A stretch of 64,000 bases of DNA, from NCBI GenBank assembly GCA_009859145.1, contig VRVR01000004.1:62001-126000 (forward strand), written 5' to 3'. The translations under genes were made by a program, and so were the position numbers. Source of the stretch: Andalucia godoyi. Its lineage: Eukaryota; Discoba; Jakobea; Jakobida; Andaluciidae. Below, piece by piece: positions 31,055 to 41,467 of this stretch. The notes under the pieces were generated by a model. The model worked only from the letters and a program-made list of their open reading frames with translations. It made no database searches and was not told the DNA's origin. Every line of letters begins with the position of its first letter. Within the stretch, counting starts at the first letter, position 1.

Positions 31055-31309
31055 TTGCCAAGGACAAATCCTGCAAGCTTTTTTCTCTGACTGCTGTAAA
31101 CGAAAACCAGCGCTACGTCATCAAAAATACGTGTGTAATATTTTTTAAAAATGAAAAATGAAAAGAGGGTAAGCTGCTTCTCTTTTCAAGTTTTTCATTA
31201 ATTTGTTCGTCTTTACACTACAGTAATGTTTCATTTCTTTGGAAGTTTTGTTTTTCGTTTTAATATCTAATTAACTTAATTCAAAGACCTTTGTTGAAAT
31301 TTCTCGGGA

Positions 31310-32513
31310 ATGAGCTCAGGAGATTCTCGAGCGGTGTTTGCGGATGCAAATGCAAAGTTCGTCGATGAGGACTTTTCCGGCGCATTGTCACAGTATAATT
31401 GTGCAATTTCCCTGGATTCCAAGCAGCCGGAATTCTATGTGAAACGCGCCGCCTGTAAACTGAAGTTGAGTGATGCTTCCGGTGCACTGGAGGACGCAAA
31501 TGCGGCACTCAAGCTGGACTCTTCCAATGCAGGAGCATTTTTGCGAAAAGGGTATGTCTTCCGTACATAACCATCTCCTTTCTTTCTCCATCATCTTACG
31601 CTTTCGAATCTGTGATTCTTATAATGAGTTGTTTTTTCCCTTGTGCATGCACTTTTTTTTTTGTTGTTTTGAATTCTGCAGGATTGCTCTTTTTGCTCTC
31701 GAAAGGCTCTTTGAAAGCCGGTCTGCCTTTGAGAACTGCCTTCAGAAAGACGCCTCCAATGCACAGGCGTCCTCTTGGATTGCAAAGTGCAACACAGAAA
31801 TCCAGAATCGCGGACTTACGGCACCGTCGAGCGCGCCTGTTGTTGTTTCGGACGAGAAGCCAAAGCCACCTCGTTGGGAGTGGTTCCAGTCCATGGACTC
31901 TGTAACAATCGATGTGTTTTTGAAGGGGATCACGAAAGACCAGGTTCGCGTCGATGCAACTCCTTCTTCCGTGGACATCACGATCCAGCTCTCTGCTTCG
32001 TCAGAATTCACAATTTCCAAAGACCTTTTCGCCGAAATCGACCCAAGTAACATCAGGGTAAAGGTGATGGGCGTGAAGGTCGAGATTACGCTACCGAAGA
32101 AAGTTCAGGACGATTGGGATGGCTTGGAAGCAACGTCTGAGCTTGCAAATGTCAAGAAGCCGTCGGAAGTCGTTCCTGCTGCTCCTGCTGCTTCATCGTC
32201 TAGCACGGCAGAACCAACAACGGGCGCAAGACCTGCGTATCCGACGTCATCAAAGAAGAAAGTCGACTGGGATTCCGTGGAAAAGGAAGTCGAAAACGAG
32301 TCCAAGGACGAAAAACTCGAGGGAGATGCAGCGTTGATGAAACTCTTCCGGGATATTTATTCCAAAGGTGATCCAGAGACAAAGAAAGCAATGATGAAGT
32401 CCTACCAGGAATCCGGCGGCACTGTCTTGTCCACCAACTGGAAGGACGTTGGTTCTCGCCAGGTTGTTCCTGAGCCACCAAAGGGAATGCAGCCACACAA
32501 GTGGAACGAATAG
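31310..32513 (+). CDS. SUGT1: SGT1 co-chaperone (TPR-CS-SGS)
   Basis: Exon 1 is 31310-31551 and exon 2 is 31682-32513; the 130-nt intron is phase 2 (GTATGT to CTGCAG). The 357-residue protein has three N-terminal TPR repeats (FADANAKFVDEDFSGALSQY, AACKLKLSDASGALEDANAA and on), a CS domain (WEWFQSMDSVTIDVFLKGI to VEITLPKK), and a C-terminal SGS domain (KVDWDSVEKEVENE, MMKSYQESGGTVLSTNWKDV). SGT1 bridges Hsp90 to SCF ligases, kinetochore assembly and innate receptors. All three domains are intact. The CS domain keeps aromatic Trp/Phe positions for Hsp90. Confidence 0.96.
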
Positions 32514-32732
32514 AACCGGAAAGATGGCAAGAAGCCGAGAAGAAGCTGTACCAATGGGGAAACGGAGAAAAGAACCACCCCGCCACAAAAATGAATAAAA
32601 TAAACATAAACATAAACACAGTGAAAGGAGAAAAGGAAATCGCTTAAATAATAATAATCAATATAATTAATTAGAAAAGGATTCATTAACCTTGGATACG
32701 GTGAAAATATGACTTACTATTTTATTTGCTTG

Positions 32733-35456
32733 TTATGCAATTCCGGAGATGGAGCCTTCAGTGTACGCAATCGAAGCCGCATCATCTTCGTCTCTTACAG
32801 ATCCTTCCACGTAGTCATCTTCCTCAGCCATAATGTCCTCCAAATTGAAATCCTCAAATCCAAGGACATCGACAGCAAGATCTCTGACGTTCAGCTGATT
32901 CGGGAGCGTCTCGACAGCAGCTCTCTCACCAAGCAGTGCCTTCAGAGACTGATTCAGCTCGTCAATCGACATGCCCTCGCCACGGTTCTTAAGAACGTCG
33001 ATTAGCATGGGACGTGCAAGCGGTTGATCTGGTCGCAAAGCGCCAGCAGCGACACGGAAAGCCTTCGAAATCTGCTGAGCACTGATTCCCTGCAGAGGTC
33101 GATGATTCAAAAAAAGAACAAATGCGGTGTCAAAGTCCGCCCACCCAGGCCGCCGTTGGTCCGGATCGCGCTCAAGTTCGCTCAACATATCCTCGATGTC
33201 TCTTTCAGACGGAAAGAAGCCAACTGCACGGAAAACGTTCGGAACCTGGTCATAGGGAATGTATCCCACGATCTTACGAGGAGAGGTCGTGGCTTCGCCC
33301 TGCACACGAATTTGAGCATAGTAAAAGTAGTCCGTGAAGTCCTTGAATAGGGTTGATTCTCGGCCGCCCTCCACCAGAGAAAGATACGGCTCAATTTTCG
33401 ATTCCGAAGTTCCGCGGTTCTCTTCTTCTTGTTCTTCCAGCGATTGAACTTGCACTTGGAATTGGAAAACTGATCCATCTTGAGCGCCAGCAGAAAACAG
33501 ATACTGTCCGTCTGCCGACCCTGAAAAATCTGCAATGCCAGACGGGTGAGCAATCACACCCATCGTCTTGAAAGGATTACCGTCAAGAGGCAACATGCAC
33601 AATCCTATCACAGACGCGTCGCAGGCATACGCGAGATAGCGTTCTTCACGCTTTCCATGCACGCCAACCGTGGCCAGCCTGCCAATCGCAGCACCCGCAA
33701 TCGTCGGAGCTCTTGCGGTTTTTTCCATCGCCATGTCTGATCCATTGTACACACGGAATTTGCCCTGGTCCGTTGCAAAAATGATCTTGTCACGAACGCT
33801 GTCATACAGCATAGAAGTGGGAATCAGAGACTGCTCCAACATTTGCGCGGTGTGCAACTTAATGCCATCCCTCATCGTTGAGCCATCAACGTCATACTCA
33901 ACAAGTCGTCTGTCACGACCCACAGAAATTAAGTGGTGATCGCGAGCGAACACAAGACCCGAAATCGCAGCTTTGTGAGTTTTGTATCTCCCAATGTATG
34001 TCCATTCAATGGGCTTTGTTGGAATCTCATCTCGATTGCCCCACCGGTAGATTCCGACACAGTGCTCGGCATCAGCTGTCGCAAACACCAATCCATCCGT
34101 CGCAAACACAATCTTGTCAATCCTCGATTTTGAAAAATGGAAGGACGCCTTGTCCTCCAACGTATTTGCATCAAGAACCTTCACTGCACCTGAGGCGAAT
34201 CCGAGAGCAAGATACTTTCCATCTGCTTGATCATATGCAATGGACGTGATGTGCGTGTTTGTAAAGATTGAAACGAGCAAGAGTTTGCGGAGACCGTAAT
34301 TCCACAGTTGAAGAGCACCCGAAGCGGACCCAATGGCCAGAACAGGAAGTTCGGGGTGTGTTGCCAAGCAGGTGACGGAAGCTTCATGTCCCTGCAGAAT
34401 CAAAGTTCCGCGTCGCTTCTCCGGATCAACTTCCTCAAATAACGCAGCCTCGACATCTATGACCAGCGCCTGGGACGTACACACAATGAAATCCGGCGCA
34501 TGGAATTCCATGTGGAAAACATCGTCAGGATTCAGATCCGGCTCCGTGTCCTGGAAAGCGTTGAACGACAGCGACTGGATTGCGCCTGCATTCAGATCCT
34601 CGAACCACGCCATAATGTGAAAGTCAAAGTCGTAGAACCGAACATAGCCATCCGACGCACCGGTCACAATATATCGCCCAATAACCTCGACGCAATCTAC
34701 GCACGCATTATGCACACGAACCACCTTGATGGCCTTCCGTTCCATCCGGTCCCACAGCACCAGATCTCCATCGGATGTCGCAGTGACTGCTCTATCCGTT
34801 CCAGGCACATACGCAGACTTTGTGAATCGGCCGACAGTCTGCTTAAACTCTCGAGTGGCTGCAGGCGGCGAATAAAAGGACAGCTCATTCGACCGATCGT
34901 CAACCGACCAGAAGATTACTCGTTTGCTTCCATTTGTGATCAGCAGCGAGGAGTCAGAAGGATGGAACCGGAGCCATGACTGCTTATCTCGGGTAGGAAT
35001 TCTGCATGAATGCGCAAGCGGGAAATCCACGTCCGCAGTCCATTCCCAAAGCGACAGTTCCTGTGGAGCATGGGCCGTTGTTGCTGCAGAGAGGGTTGCG
35101 ATGACCATCGCATCATGTGAAATATCAACGGCAACGACGCCGCGGTCCTTTCCATGTGGATTCTCAATCATTCGAACTGCTGCGCCCGTCTTGGAATCCC
35201 ACACAATAACCATTGAATCTGCTCCAGAGTCCACAGACACAAGATAGCGACGATCCAGCGAAGATGCAATACACGAAATGGCATTCTTGTGGCCTCGCAA
35301 AAGAAGCTGATGTCCAGACACATAGTCGAAAATCACGCCAGTGTGTCCTGATGCATAGAAGATGCAGCGGCGATTCCCATCACAGAGATTGATAACGGGA
35401 ACTGGTAGGTTCCGATTGAACCCATACGCATAAGACAGCTTCAAAGCATCTGACAT
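32733..35456 (-). CDS. CFAP251: CFAP251/WDR66-like ciliary WD40 protein
   Basis: CFAP251 belongs to the calmodulin- and spoke-associated complex at the base of radial spokes 2/3 in motile cilia. Residues about 1-690 form a WD40 array, with GHKNAISCIASSLDRRYLVS, GHEASVTCLATHPELPVLAI and NDV-type blades. The C-terminal region carries the family-specific segment DYFYYAQIRVQGEATTSPRK, then IPYDQVPNVFRAVGFFPSE and an EF-hand-like VLFLNHRPL block, as in human WDR66. The 907-residue length fits. A GA tract on the coding strand ends 12 nt before the ATG at 35456. Confidence 0.92.
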   Translation of the reverse strand: MSDALKLSYAYGFNRNLPVPVINLCDGNRRCIFYASGHTGVIFDYVSGHQLLLRGHKNAISCIASSLDRRYLVSVDSGADSMVIVWDSKTGAAVRMIENPHGKDRGVVAVDISHDAMVIATLSAATTAHAPQELSLWEWTADVDFPLAHSCRIPTRDKQSWLRFHPSDSSLLITNGSKRVIFWSVDDRSNELSFYSPPAATREFKQTVGRFTKSAYVPGTDRAVTATSDGDLVLWDRMERKAIKVVRVHNACVDCVEVIGRYIVTGASDGYVRFYDFDFHIMAWFEDLNAGAIQSLSFNAFQDTEPDLNPDDVFHMEFHAPDFIVCTSQALVIDVEAALFEEVDPEKRRGTLILQGHEASVTCLATHPELPVLAIGSASGALQLWNYGLRKLLLVSIFTNTHITSIAYDQADGKYLALGFASGAVKVLDANTLEDKASFHFSKSRIDKIVFATDGLVFATADAEHCVGIYRWGNRDEIPTKPIEWTYIGRYKTHKAAISGLVFARDHHLISVGRDRRLVEYDVDGSTMRDGIKLHTAQMLEQSLIPTSMLYDSVRDKIIFATDQGKFRVYNGSDMAMEKTARAPTIAGAAIGRLATVGVHGKREERYLAYACDASVIGLCMLPLDGNPFKTMGVIAHPSGIADFSGSADGQYLFSAGAQDGSVFQFQVQVQSLEEQEEENRGTSESKIEPYLSLVEGGRESTLFKDFTDYFYYAQIRVQGEATTSPRKIVGYIPYDQVPNVFRAVGFFPSERDIEDMLSELERDPDQRRPGWADFDTAFVLFLNHRPLQGISAQQISKAFRVAAGALRPDQPLARPMLIDVLKNRGEGMSIDELNQSLKALLGERAAVETLPNQLNVRDLAVDVLGFEDFNLEDIMAEEDDYVEGSVRDEDDAASIAYTEGSISGIA

Positions 35457-35467
35457 TTCTCAACAGC

Positions 35468-35468
<1 letters not shown>

Positions 35469-35540
<72 letters not shown>
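35469..35540. repeat. (CT)n microsatellite in the CFAP251 leader
   Basis: A pure CT tract on the plus strand, hence GA on the coding strand, starts 12 nt upstream of the CFAP251 ATG and runs about 72 nt. Confidence 0.95.
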
Positions 35541-35544
<4 letters not shown>

Positions 35545-35641
35545 CTTCTCTTTCTTCTCTTTCTGTCTGTCTGTCTTTTCTGCTTTCTTATTTGCTGTTG
35601 TCAATCAGCGACAATTTGGACGGGCGGCAAAATTGTCGGAA

Positions 35642-36001
35642 ATGTCAAAACAGCGGTCTCTGTACACGAATATTGGAGAAATCTCAGTATGTTTTTTCTT
35701 CTTTCTTTTAAAGAGGAGTAAGGGGGAATTCTTTTCTTTAATACACAAAGAAGAAGAAATGCGTAAAACCTTCTTTTTTCTTTTGATGGTCGTGCTTTTT
35801 GAGGAAACGGACGTTCACCCACTCATCGATGAAAACGCTGAGAAAACGGCCGTTCAGATAAAAAGACGTGGAAAAAAACTAGCATCAAGCCGGTTGGCAA
35901 AGCTGCCAGCATCAAGGGGTCTGGTGCACAAAACAAAAAGCATCAAAAGAAAGCACAATAAGTCGCTCTTCCGAGCCCTTTCTACAGCATTTTCCGTCTA
36001 A
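35642..36001 (+). CDS. Small basic protein (one intron), unknown
   Basis: Exon 1 is 35642-35686 (MSKQRSLYTNIGEIS). A GTATGT donor lies at 35687, the acceptor GAG ends at 35803 after a T-rich tract, and exon 2 is 35804-36001; phase is 0. The joined 80-residue protein is very basic, with KRRGKKLASSRLAKL and KSIKRKHNKSLFRAL near the end, as in nucleolar or ribosome-associated small proteins. The intron itself is also open in this frame, so splicing is not proven. The neighbour downstream is NOP58. No family is recognised. Confidence 0.5.
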   Translation: MSKQRSLYTNIGEISVCFFFFLLKRSKGEFFSLIHKEEEMRKTFFFLLMVVLFEETDVHPLIDENAEKTAVQIKRRGKKLASSRLAKLPASRGLVHKTKSIKRKHNKSLFRALSTAFSV

Positions 36002-36191
36002 AGGGACGCTCCCTCTGGGTTTTTCGTCCTATTTTTTTCGCGTATCAGGATTTTTTTTGAAAAAAGAATTAGAAGAATGTTTTATTAATTTTTTAATATT
36101 TACGTTTACATTCTCCTTTATACCTTTGTTCTTCTTTATATTTTTTGTCCCCCTTCTTTATTTCAATTAAGAAGATATTGTTTATTTCACA

Positions 36192-37745
36192 ATGTTCATT
36201 CTTCATGAAACTGCATCGGGATATGCACTGTTTATGCATACGGACGACGCATCGACGGACACATCGGATCTGTCGCGTTTCTCAAAGACTGTGAAGCTGG
36301 TTTCGTTTGCTCCGTTCCAGTCTGCGGCGCATGCGCTTGAGAACATCAATGCTGTTTCGGATGCAGCGTGCCATGCGTATCTTTCTACTTTCCTGAACCA
36401 GAATGTGGCAAAGAAGGGTGTTGTTGCGGTTTTGGATCCCAAGCTTGGAAACGCAATCCAGGAGGCATGCCCGAATATCAAAGTTACTGCAAGCGAGACG
36501 GCGCAGGAAATCATCCGTGGTGTTCGCAGCTATCTTACGCGATTCCTGACGGGAGTAGAGGATGCAGATATTGTCAAGGCTCAACTAGGTCTTGCACACT
36601 CGTATTCCCGTTCCAAGGTGAAGTTCAATGTGCACAGATCCGATAACATGATTATCCAGGCGATTGCTCTTTTGGACCAACTTGACAAGGATGTCAACAC
36701 ATTTGCAATGCGTGTTCGTGAATGGTATGGATGGCACTTCCCCGAGCTTGTGAAGATTGTGAACGATAACTACATGTATGCACGTCTTGCGTTGCTGATT
36801 GGAAACAAGTCATCCGTCAGCGACAAGGATCTGGCTGGAATCACCGAGGTTGTCCACGACGAAGCAATGGCCAAGGATGTTCTTGCAGCGGCCAAAATGT
36901 CGATGGGCACAGATCTTTCCGAAATTGACATGGCGAACATTTCGCATTTTGCTCAGCGAGTAATCAACCTGGCGGAGTACAGACTGAAGTTGTCGGATTA
37001 TCTGCACGAAAAGATGCAAGTCGTAGCCCCCAACTTGCAGGGCGTCGTTGGAGATGTTGTTGGAGCGCGGCTCATCTCTCATGCTGGATCCCTGACCAAC
37101 TTAGCCAAGGCCCCTGCTTCCACAATCCAGATTCTCGGTGCAGAAAAGGCTCTTTTCCGAGCACTCAAGACAAAAGGCAAGACACCCAAATACGGAATTC
37201 TGTTCCATACTTCCTTTATTGGAAAGGCGAAGCCGAGAGACAAGGGCAGAATCTCGAGATATGTTGCGAACAAGTGCGCAGTTGCGTCTCGTATCGACTG
37301 TTTCTCTGATGTGCCAGTTAATGTCTTTGGAGAGACTCTTCGAACACAAGTCGAGGACCGACTTCGGTTCTACGAAACTGGCGAGGCACCAAAGAAGAAC
37401 GTGGACGTGATGCATGCCGCTCAGGTCAAGGCAAACGAGATTATTGCCAAGGATGCCAAGGAGAAGAAAGCCGAAAAGCGATCCGCAGAAAAGATGGTGG
37501 TTGATCATGGCTCCGACGACCGTGTTGCTGAACCCGAGAAGAAGAAGAGCAAGAAGGAGAAGGAGGAGAAGAAGGAAGAGAAGTCCAAAGACAAGGAAGA
37601 GAAGAAGGAGAAGTCCAAGGACAAGGAGGAGAAGAAGGAGAAGTCCAAGGACAAGGAGGAGAAGAAGGAAAAGTCCAAGGACAAGGAGGAGAAGAAGGAA
37701 AAGTCCAAGGACAAGGAGGAGAAGAAGTCAAAGAAGGAGAAATAA
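36192..37745 (+). CDS. NOP58: Nucleolar protein NOP58
   Basis: NOP58 is a core protein of box C/D snoRNPs, pairing with NOP56 and fibrillarin for rRNA 2'-O-methylation. The protein opens MFILHETASGYALFMH (ATG at 36192) and contains an N-terminal domain, a coiled coil, and the Nop domain with SKVKFNVHRSDNMIIQAIAL, DKDVNTFAMRVREWYGWHFPEL, GARLISHAGSLTNLAKAPAS-TIQILGAEKALFRALK, and TPKYGILFHTSFIG. Its C-terminal tail has five KEKSKDKEEK-type repeats, a longer and more regular KKE/D tail than usual. 517 residues, single exon. Confidence 0.97.
   Translation: MFILHETASGYALFMHTDDASTDTSDLSRFSKTVKLVSFAPFQSAAHALENINAVSDAACHAYLSTFLNQNVAKKGVVAVLDPKLGNAIQEACPNIKVTASETAQEIIRGVRSYLTRFLTGVEDADIVKAQLGLAHSYSRSKVKFNVHRSDNMIIQAIALLDQLDKDVNTFAMRVREWYGWHFPELVKIVNDNYMYARLALLIGNKSSVSDKDLAGITEVVHDEAMAKDVLAAAKMSMGTDLSEIDMANISHFAQRVINLAEYRLKLSDYLHEKMQVVAPNLQGVVGDVVGARLISHAGSLTNLAKAPASTIQILGAEKALFRALKTKGKTPKYGILFHTSFIGKAKPRDKGRISRYVANKCAVASRIDCFSDVPVNVFGETLRTQVEDRLRFYETGEAPKKNVDVMHAAQVKANEIIAKDAKEKKAEKRSAEKMVVDHGSDDRVAEPEKKKSKKEKEEKKEEKSKDKEEKKEKSKDKEEKKEKSKDKEEKKEKSKDKEEKKEKSKDKEEKKSKKEK
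37570..37735 (+). repeat. 30-nt tandem repeat coding the NOP58 tail
   Basis: Five near-identical 30-nt units code KEEKKEKSKD. Third-position changes (GAA/GAG, AAA/AAG) distinguish early from late copies, so expansion was recent. Confidence 0.85.
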
Positions 37746-38391
37746 ATGAATGAAAAGGTTTTAAGAAAACAGCAGGCTACGTCTCTGTCACACACGGTTA
37801 CGCAAATCTCCCATTCTTCACGAGCAATGTTTTCAACATAAAATTATTACCAGAAACCGAACAAAGCTTCTCGAGCCAGAGCTTGTCGACAGCAGCGGAA
37901 AGACACCACCAAGCACGGCAGCTCCACGCAATATCAGTCAAAGAGCGTCTTCAAAACAAACGAATATAAGGTACGCGTATCATTCCACCCACCGTGCTGA
38001 CTGTAAAAACAGTCCTTTTAAAGGTCATATCATCTGCTTGAGGCGCAGCCTGCGAAACAAGTGTTCGGAGCATGGTTTGGGTTGAGGATAGTACCGAGTT
38101 TTCCAAAAATCCAAAACGGGATTCGCTTTCGGCAGGTTTCCGAGTCTCGCAGAGTTTCCTAGCGTATTCTACTTGTCAGGCATTTTCACCGCAAAGCTGC
38201 GAGTTTGTGGCGTGACGTTGTGCGTTCGTGAAGATTCCCCGTGCTTTCCTTTCACCACCCCGGGATATTCGAGTGCACTGGAGGAAAACCTCGTTGTTCA
38301 TCATTACATTCGTCAACAAATATAATCGCTGTGCACCCCACCCCTCCTACCCACATCACAGAACACACATATAACTGAAGAAGAAAAGAAA
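37746..38391. other. Intergenic region NOP58 / PTPDC1-like
   Basis: This is a 646-nt spacer with no long frame, no tRNA-like A/B boxes and no repeat that I can see. It must hold the 3' UTR of NOP58 and the promoter of the phosphatase gene. Confidence 0.4.
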
Positions 38392-41220
38392 ATGCTGAAA
38401 AAGTTCAAAGATGAGCCGTCGCTCATTGGACGTCTTCATTGCTCGCTTGGTTGTCGAAAAGGATGCAAGCATGAATCGCATGCGCATACGATAGGCGAAG
38501 TTGCAGTCAAGGGGCTCAATTCCAACCTTGTGTGCGACGAAATTGTAGCTACTCAGCGGCCGTCTGAGCGACTGATCAAGGAATTCAAAATCACAGAGCA
38601 GTTCAACCATCTCGGAATCTCTGCAATCATCAATTTGCAACAACCTGGCGAGCATCCGTTTTGTGGAGATGGCATCTTGCTTGAATCTGGCTTTTCCTAC
38701 CGGCCAGAATCATTCATGGACAAAGGGATCCACTATTACAACTTTCCGTGGCACGATATGGGTGTGCCGAACCTGTCTCTTGTTGTGCAGATCGTGCAGT
38801 GCATCCGTGGAGTGACCCAAAAGGGGAAAAAAGTAGCAATTCACTGCCATGCAGGTCTGGGACGAACAGGTCTTGTCATCGCGTGCTATTTGGTCTACGC
38901 GAAGAACATGGATCCACAAGAAGCTATCTTGTCCGTGAGAAGGGACCGACCAAAGGCGTTGCAGACGAGAGGCCAGGTTCGTTTCGTCTACTTGTTTGCG
39001 GCACATCTGCGGAGGCTGCGAAGAGTGTTTGTGGTGACGCTTCCAGAGCTGGTGCTTTCGAAGCCAGGGGTTGTTGCAATGTTGCAAAGGCCACGGCTTT
39101 TGGAACTCACCGAGAACCAAGCCGTGTATGTTCCTGGCTCAGAATGGAGAAGTCTCCTATGGACTCCGAAACCCATTCATGAAGTTGTGACTATGTTGTG
39201 CTATCTGGTAGAAAGTTATCCTCTACGATTTGCTGCTGATGACGCGCTGCAAGAATTCTGCGATGAGATCTCACTGTTCCGCGTCGACACCCTTGCCGAA
39301 ATATTCAAGGAAAACATCAACGATGATGATTGGTCTCGTTTTTATGATGATTCTGCCATGCATCCTCGAATTCTGGGGCGGCTTTTCGCTGATTTCTTCT
39401 TGCAGCTGGAGTCTCCCGTTCTGGAACAAAAGGAAATGGTTCGCGCATTTCAGGATTTGCGAGCCTCTGATTTTTCGTCTGCAAAGGAAGAAGAGAGCGA
39501 TAGATCGGAGGTCTTTGAAGATGCCCTGCAGATTTTGTTTCCTCGTCAGGTCCGTCATATGATACGTTGCATATCGCGGTTATGTTGCTTTCAGCATCTG
39601 TCGATAGGAGTCATCAGCATGTTTGCCGGTAATATTGCAAACCTGTTTCTGCGCCAGGGGCCATCGCACTTGCAGTTCCAAACTCATCTTTCCATGCTCC
39701 TGGATTCGTCTCGGAAGATGCGCTCTGGCCCGTCTGAAAGTGAGTTGAAAGAAAGAGTCGTGTCGGGCGTCGTTGAAGAGAATAAGCAGACCCGCGGACC
39801 TGAGTTCGGAGGTCGGGAAATCCGTTCAAGTGCATCGGGCTCGTTTTCGGATCTTGATAGCATCGCCAGTGCTGCAGCAAATCTCGATGGTGTTGCCCCA
39901 ATGCTTTCACGGCATGGTTTGCAACATCCCGACCGGAACGTAGCGTTGTACGCCACAGTTCGTCGCCGGTCTCAAGACAGAAAGCGCGTTTCCGTCTCTG
40001 AAGCGTCATTCCCGAGAATACCTGCCTCTCATTCAGAGCCTTTTATCCCAGTCGTAATGCAGAGTCCTGAAGCCCGTTCCTTCTCCGAGCATTCTGGAAA
40101 AGACGATTCTGATGTTCGAGCTGCCTCCTGTGTTTGCACGGATCTTTCGGAATTTTTGACTGAGTATTTTTGGGAGCGCCGAGTGTCGTATGTCAGGCAA
40201 AATGTGCATTCCACTGGAACTCCTGCCATCGGAATGGATGTCCCAGTGTTCCTGCCCGAGCAATCACCACTGCCTGACATCACCTCCTCACCATCCTCTG
40301 CCGCAGCCTTTGCGAGCCAAGTTACTGGTACAGGTGTTTTGCCGTTTGTCGATTCTGCAGAGTCCTTCATGGATGGGACTCGTTTGGAAATGGAGAGTGT
40401 TCAATATAAGAACATGCAGCAAGAGTCGCCCGACGTGTTTGATGTCGTGTCGCCCAATCCCCCTTCTGTGCCTCAAGACAAGTCACAGGCGATGTGGATC
40501 GCGGATGAATCTGTTTTGCCTGCTGCTTCCCCTGCTGCTCCTGGTATTTCTGCTTCGTCTTCTACTACTACTACTACTACTACTACTTGCTCGCCTTCGT
40601 CTCTGATGGGCGCAGCGAGGTCTCCGGCAGCTGTGGACGATTCTGAATCCGCGGTGCACCGATCCTTCCATCTCGACATCCAGTCCATCTCTCAAATGTT
40701 CTCAGATGCTGATGTCAGCCCGCAACCGCGCACCAAACTGCAGCAAGAAGATCCTCTCGAGCCTCTATCACATGAACTTCTAGCACTGATGCGCTCACCG
40801 TCTGCACGCGCAACTGCTGAGGGCGAAGGAGATGCGTTTGCACAAATGATCATGCTGCGCAACGCACAAGTTCCCGAGGACATTGAGAGAAAAGAGCAGT
40901 TTGAACGCGAACGTCCTGGCTCGGCCTCTGCACAGATTCGGGGCCACCAGCAGGAAGAGCGGGAAAAGGCAGCGCTTCGTACTTCCTCCGATTTCAAGCA
41001 CACAGATGTTGGAATTTGCATTTGGGATGCAGACGTTGGAGACGAGACAGAGGAAATTCTGCAGGAAGATCCGTCCGATTCTCTGCTCGACAATGACAGT
41101 GCCTGGAGTCCATCCTCGCACGCTGCAGATGCCCCTGGCCTTCAGGACCCACCTGCTTCTCCTCATCCTCCAGTGATATCAACTGCCACTGCTTCAGGAG
41201 ACGCCCTGATGCATCAGTAA
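38392..41220 (+). CDS. PTPDC1-like dual-specificity protein phosphatase
   Basis: The phosphatase domain spans residues about 40-210. It has the family-specific lead-in GGL/GLNSNLVCDEIVATQRPS, INLQQPGEHPFCG, and FPWHDMGVPN with the general-acid Asp. The P-loop is HCHAGLGRTG, with Cys152 and Arg158. This wording matches animal PTPDC1 (PTP9Q22), linked to centrosomes and cilium length. A helical region follows (about 250-460), then a long disordered Ser/Thr-rich tail with a poly-Thr run (ACT repeat, 40565-40587). 942 residues, single exon, ATG at 38392. The tail is longer than in animal homologues. Confidence 0.9.
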   Translation: MLKKFKDEPSLIGRLHCSLGCRKGCKHESHAHTIGEVAVKGLNSNLVCDEIVATQRPSERLIKEFKITEQFNHLGISAIINLQQPGEHPFCGDGILLESGFSYRPESFMDKGIHYYNFPWHDMGVPNLSLVVQIVQCIRGVTQKGKKVAIHCHAGLGRTGLVIACYLVYAKNMDPQEAILSVRRDRPKALQTRGQVRFVYLFAAHLRRLRRVFVVTLPELVLSKPGVVAMLQRPRLLELTENQAVYVPGSEWRSLLWTPKPIHEVVTMLCYLVESYPLRFAADDALQEFCDEISLFRVDTLAEIFKENINDDDWSRFYDDSAMHPRILGRLFADFFLQLESPVLEQKEMVRAFQDLRASDFSSAKEEESDRSEVFEDALQILFPRQVRHMIRCISRLCCFQHLSIGVISMFAGNIANLFLRQGPSHLQFQTHLSMLLDSSRKMRSGPSESELKERVVSGVVEENKQTRGPEFGGREIRSSASGSFSDLDSIASAAANLDGVAPMLSRHGLQHPDRNVALYATVRRRSQDRKRVSVSEASFPRIPASHSEPFIPVVMQSPEARSFSEHSGKDDSDVRAASCVCTDLSEFLTEYFWERRVSYVRQNVHSTGTPAIGMDVPVFLPEQSPLPDITSSPSSAAAFASQVTGTGVLPFVDSAESFMDGTRLEMESVQYKNMQQESPDVFDVVSPNPPSVPQDKSQAMWIADESVLPAASPAAPGISASSSTTTTTTTTCSPSSLMGAARSPAAVDDSESAVHRSFHLDIQSISQMFSDADVSPQPRTKLQQEDPLEPLSHELLALMRSPSARATAEGEGDAFAQMIMLRNAQVPEDIERKEQFERERPGSASAQIRGHQQEEREKAALRTSSDFKHTDVGICIWDADVGDETEEILQEDPSDSLLDNDSAWSPSSHAADAPGLQDPPASPHPPVISTATASGDALMHQ

Positions 41221-41467
41221 AAATCATGCATACATCCATAATGTCTGGTTCACATTTTACCCATAAACTCTCGCCATAAACACACGTGCGATGGAACACT
41301 ACAGAATCCCCAGAGGCCCGCGACCGTACGGACTTTCCGCTCCTGAGAACTGCCCTCAAAAAGCACTCCTTTTTGCTCCGATTGTTACCTTTGCTTTCTT
41401 GTTTTTTCTTTTTCTTTAAAATTTTTTTAATTCGAGGTTTTTTCGCTCTTTGTGCTACGGAAGTCGA

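Noticed and set aside
37746-38391. tRNA or snoRNA gene
   Set aside because: I found no cloverleaf-like pairing, no GGTTCGA-type B box and no convincing C/D boxes.
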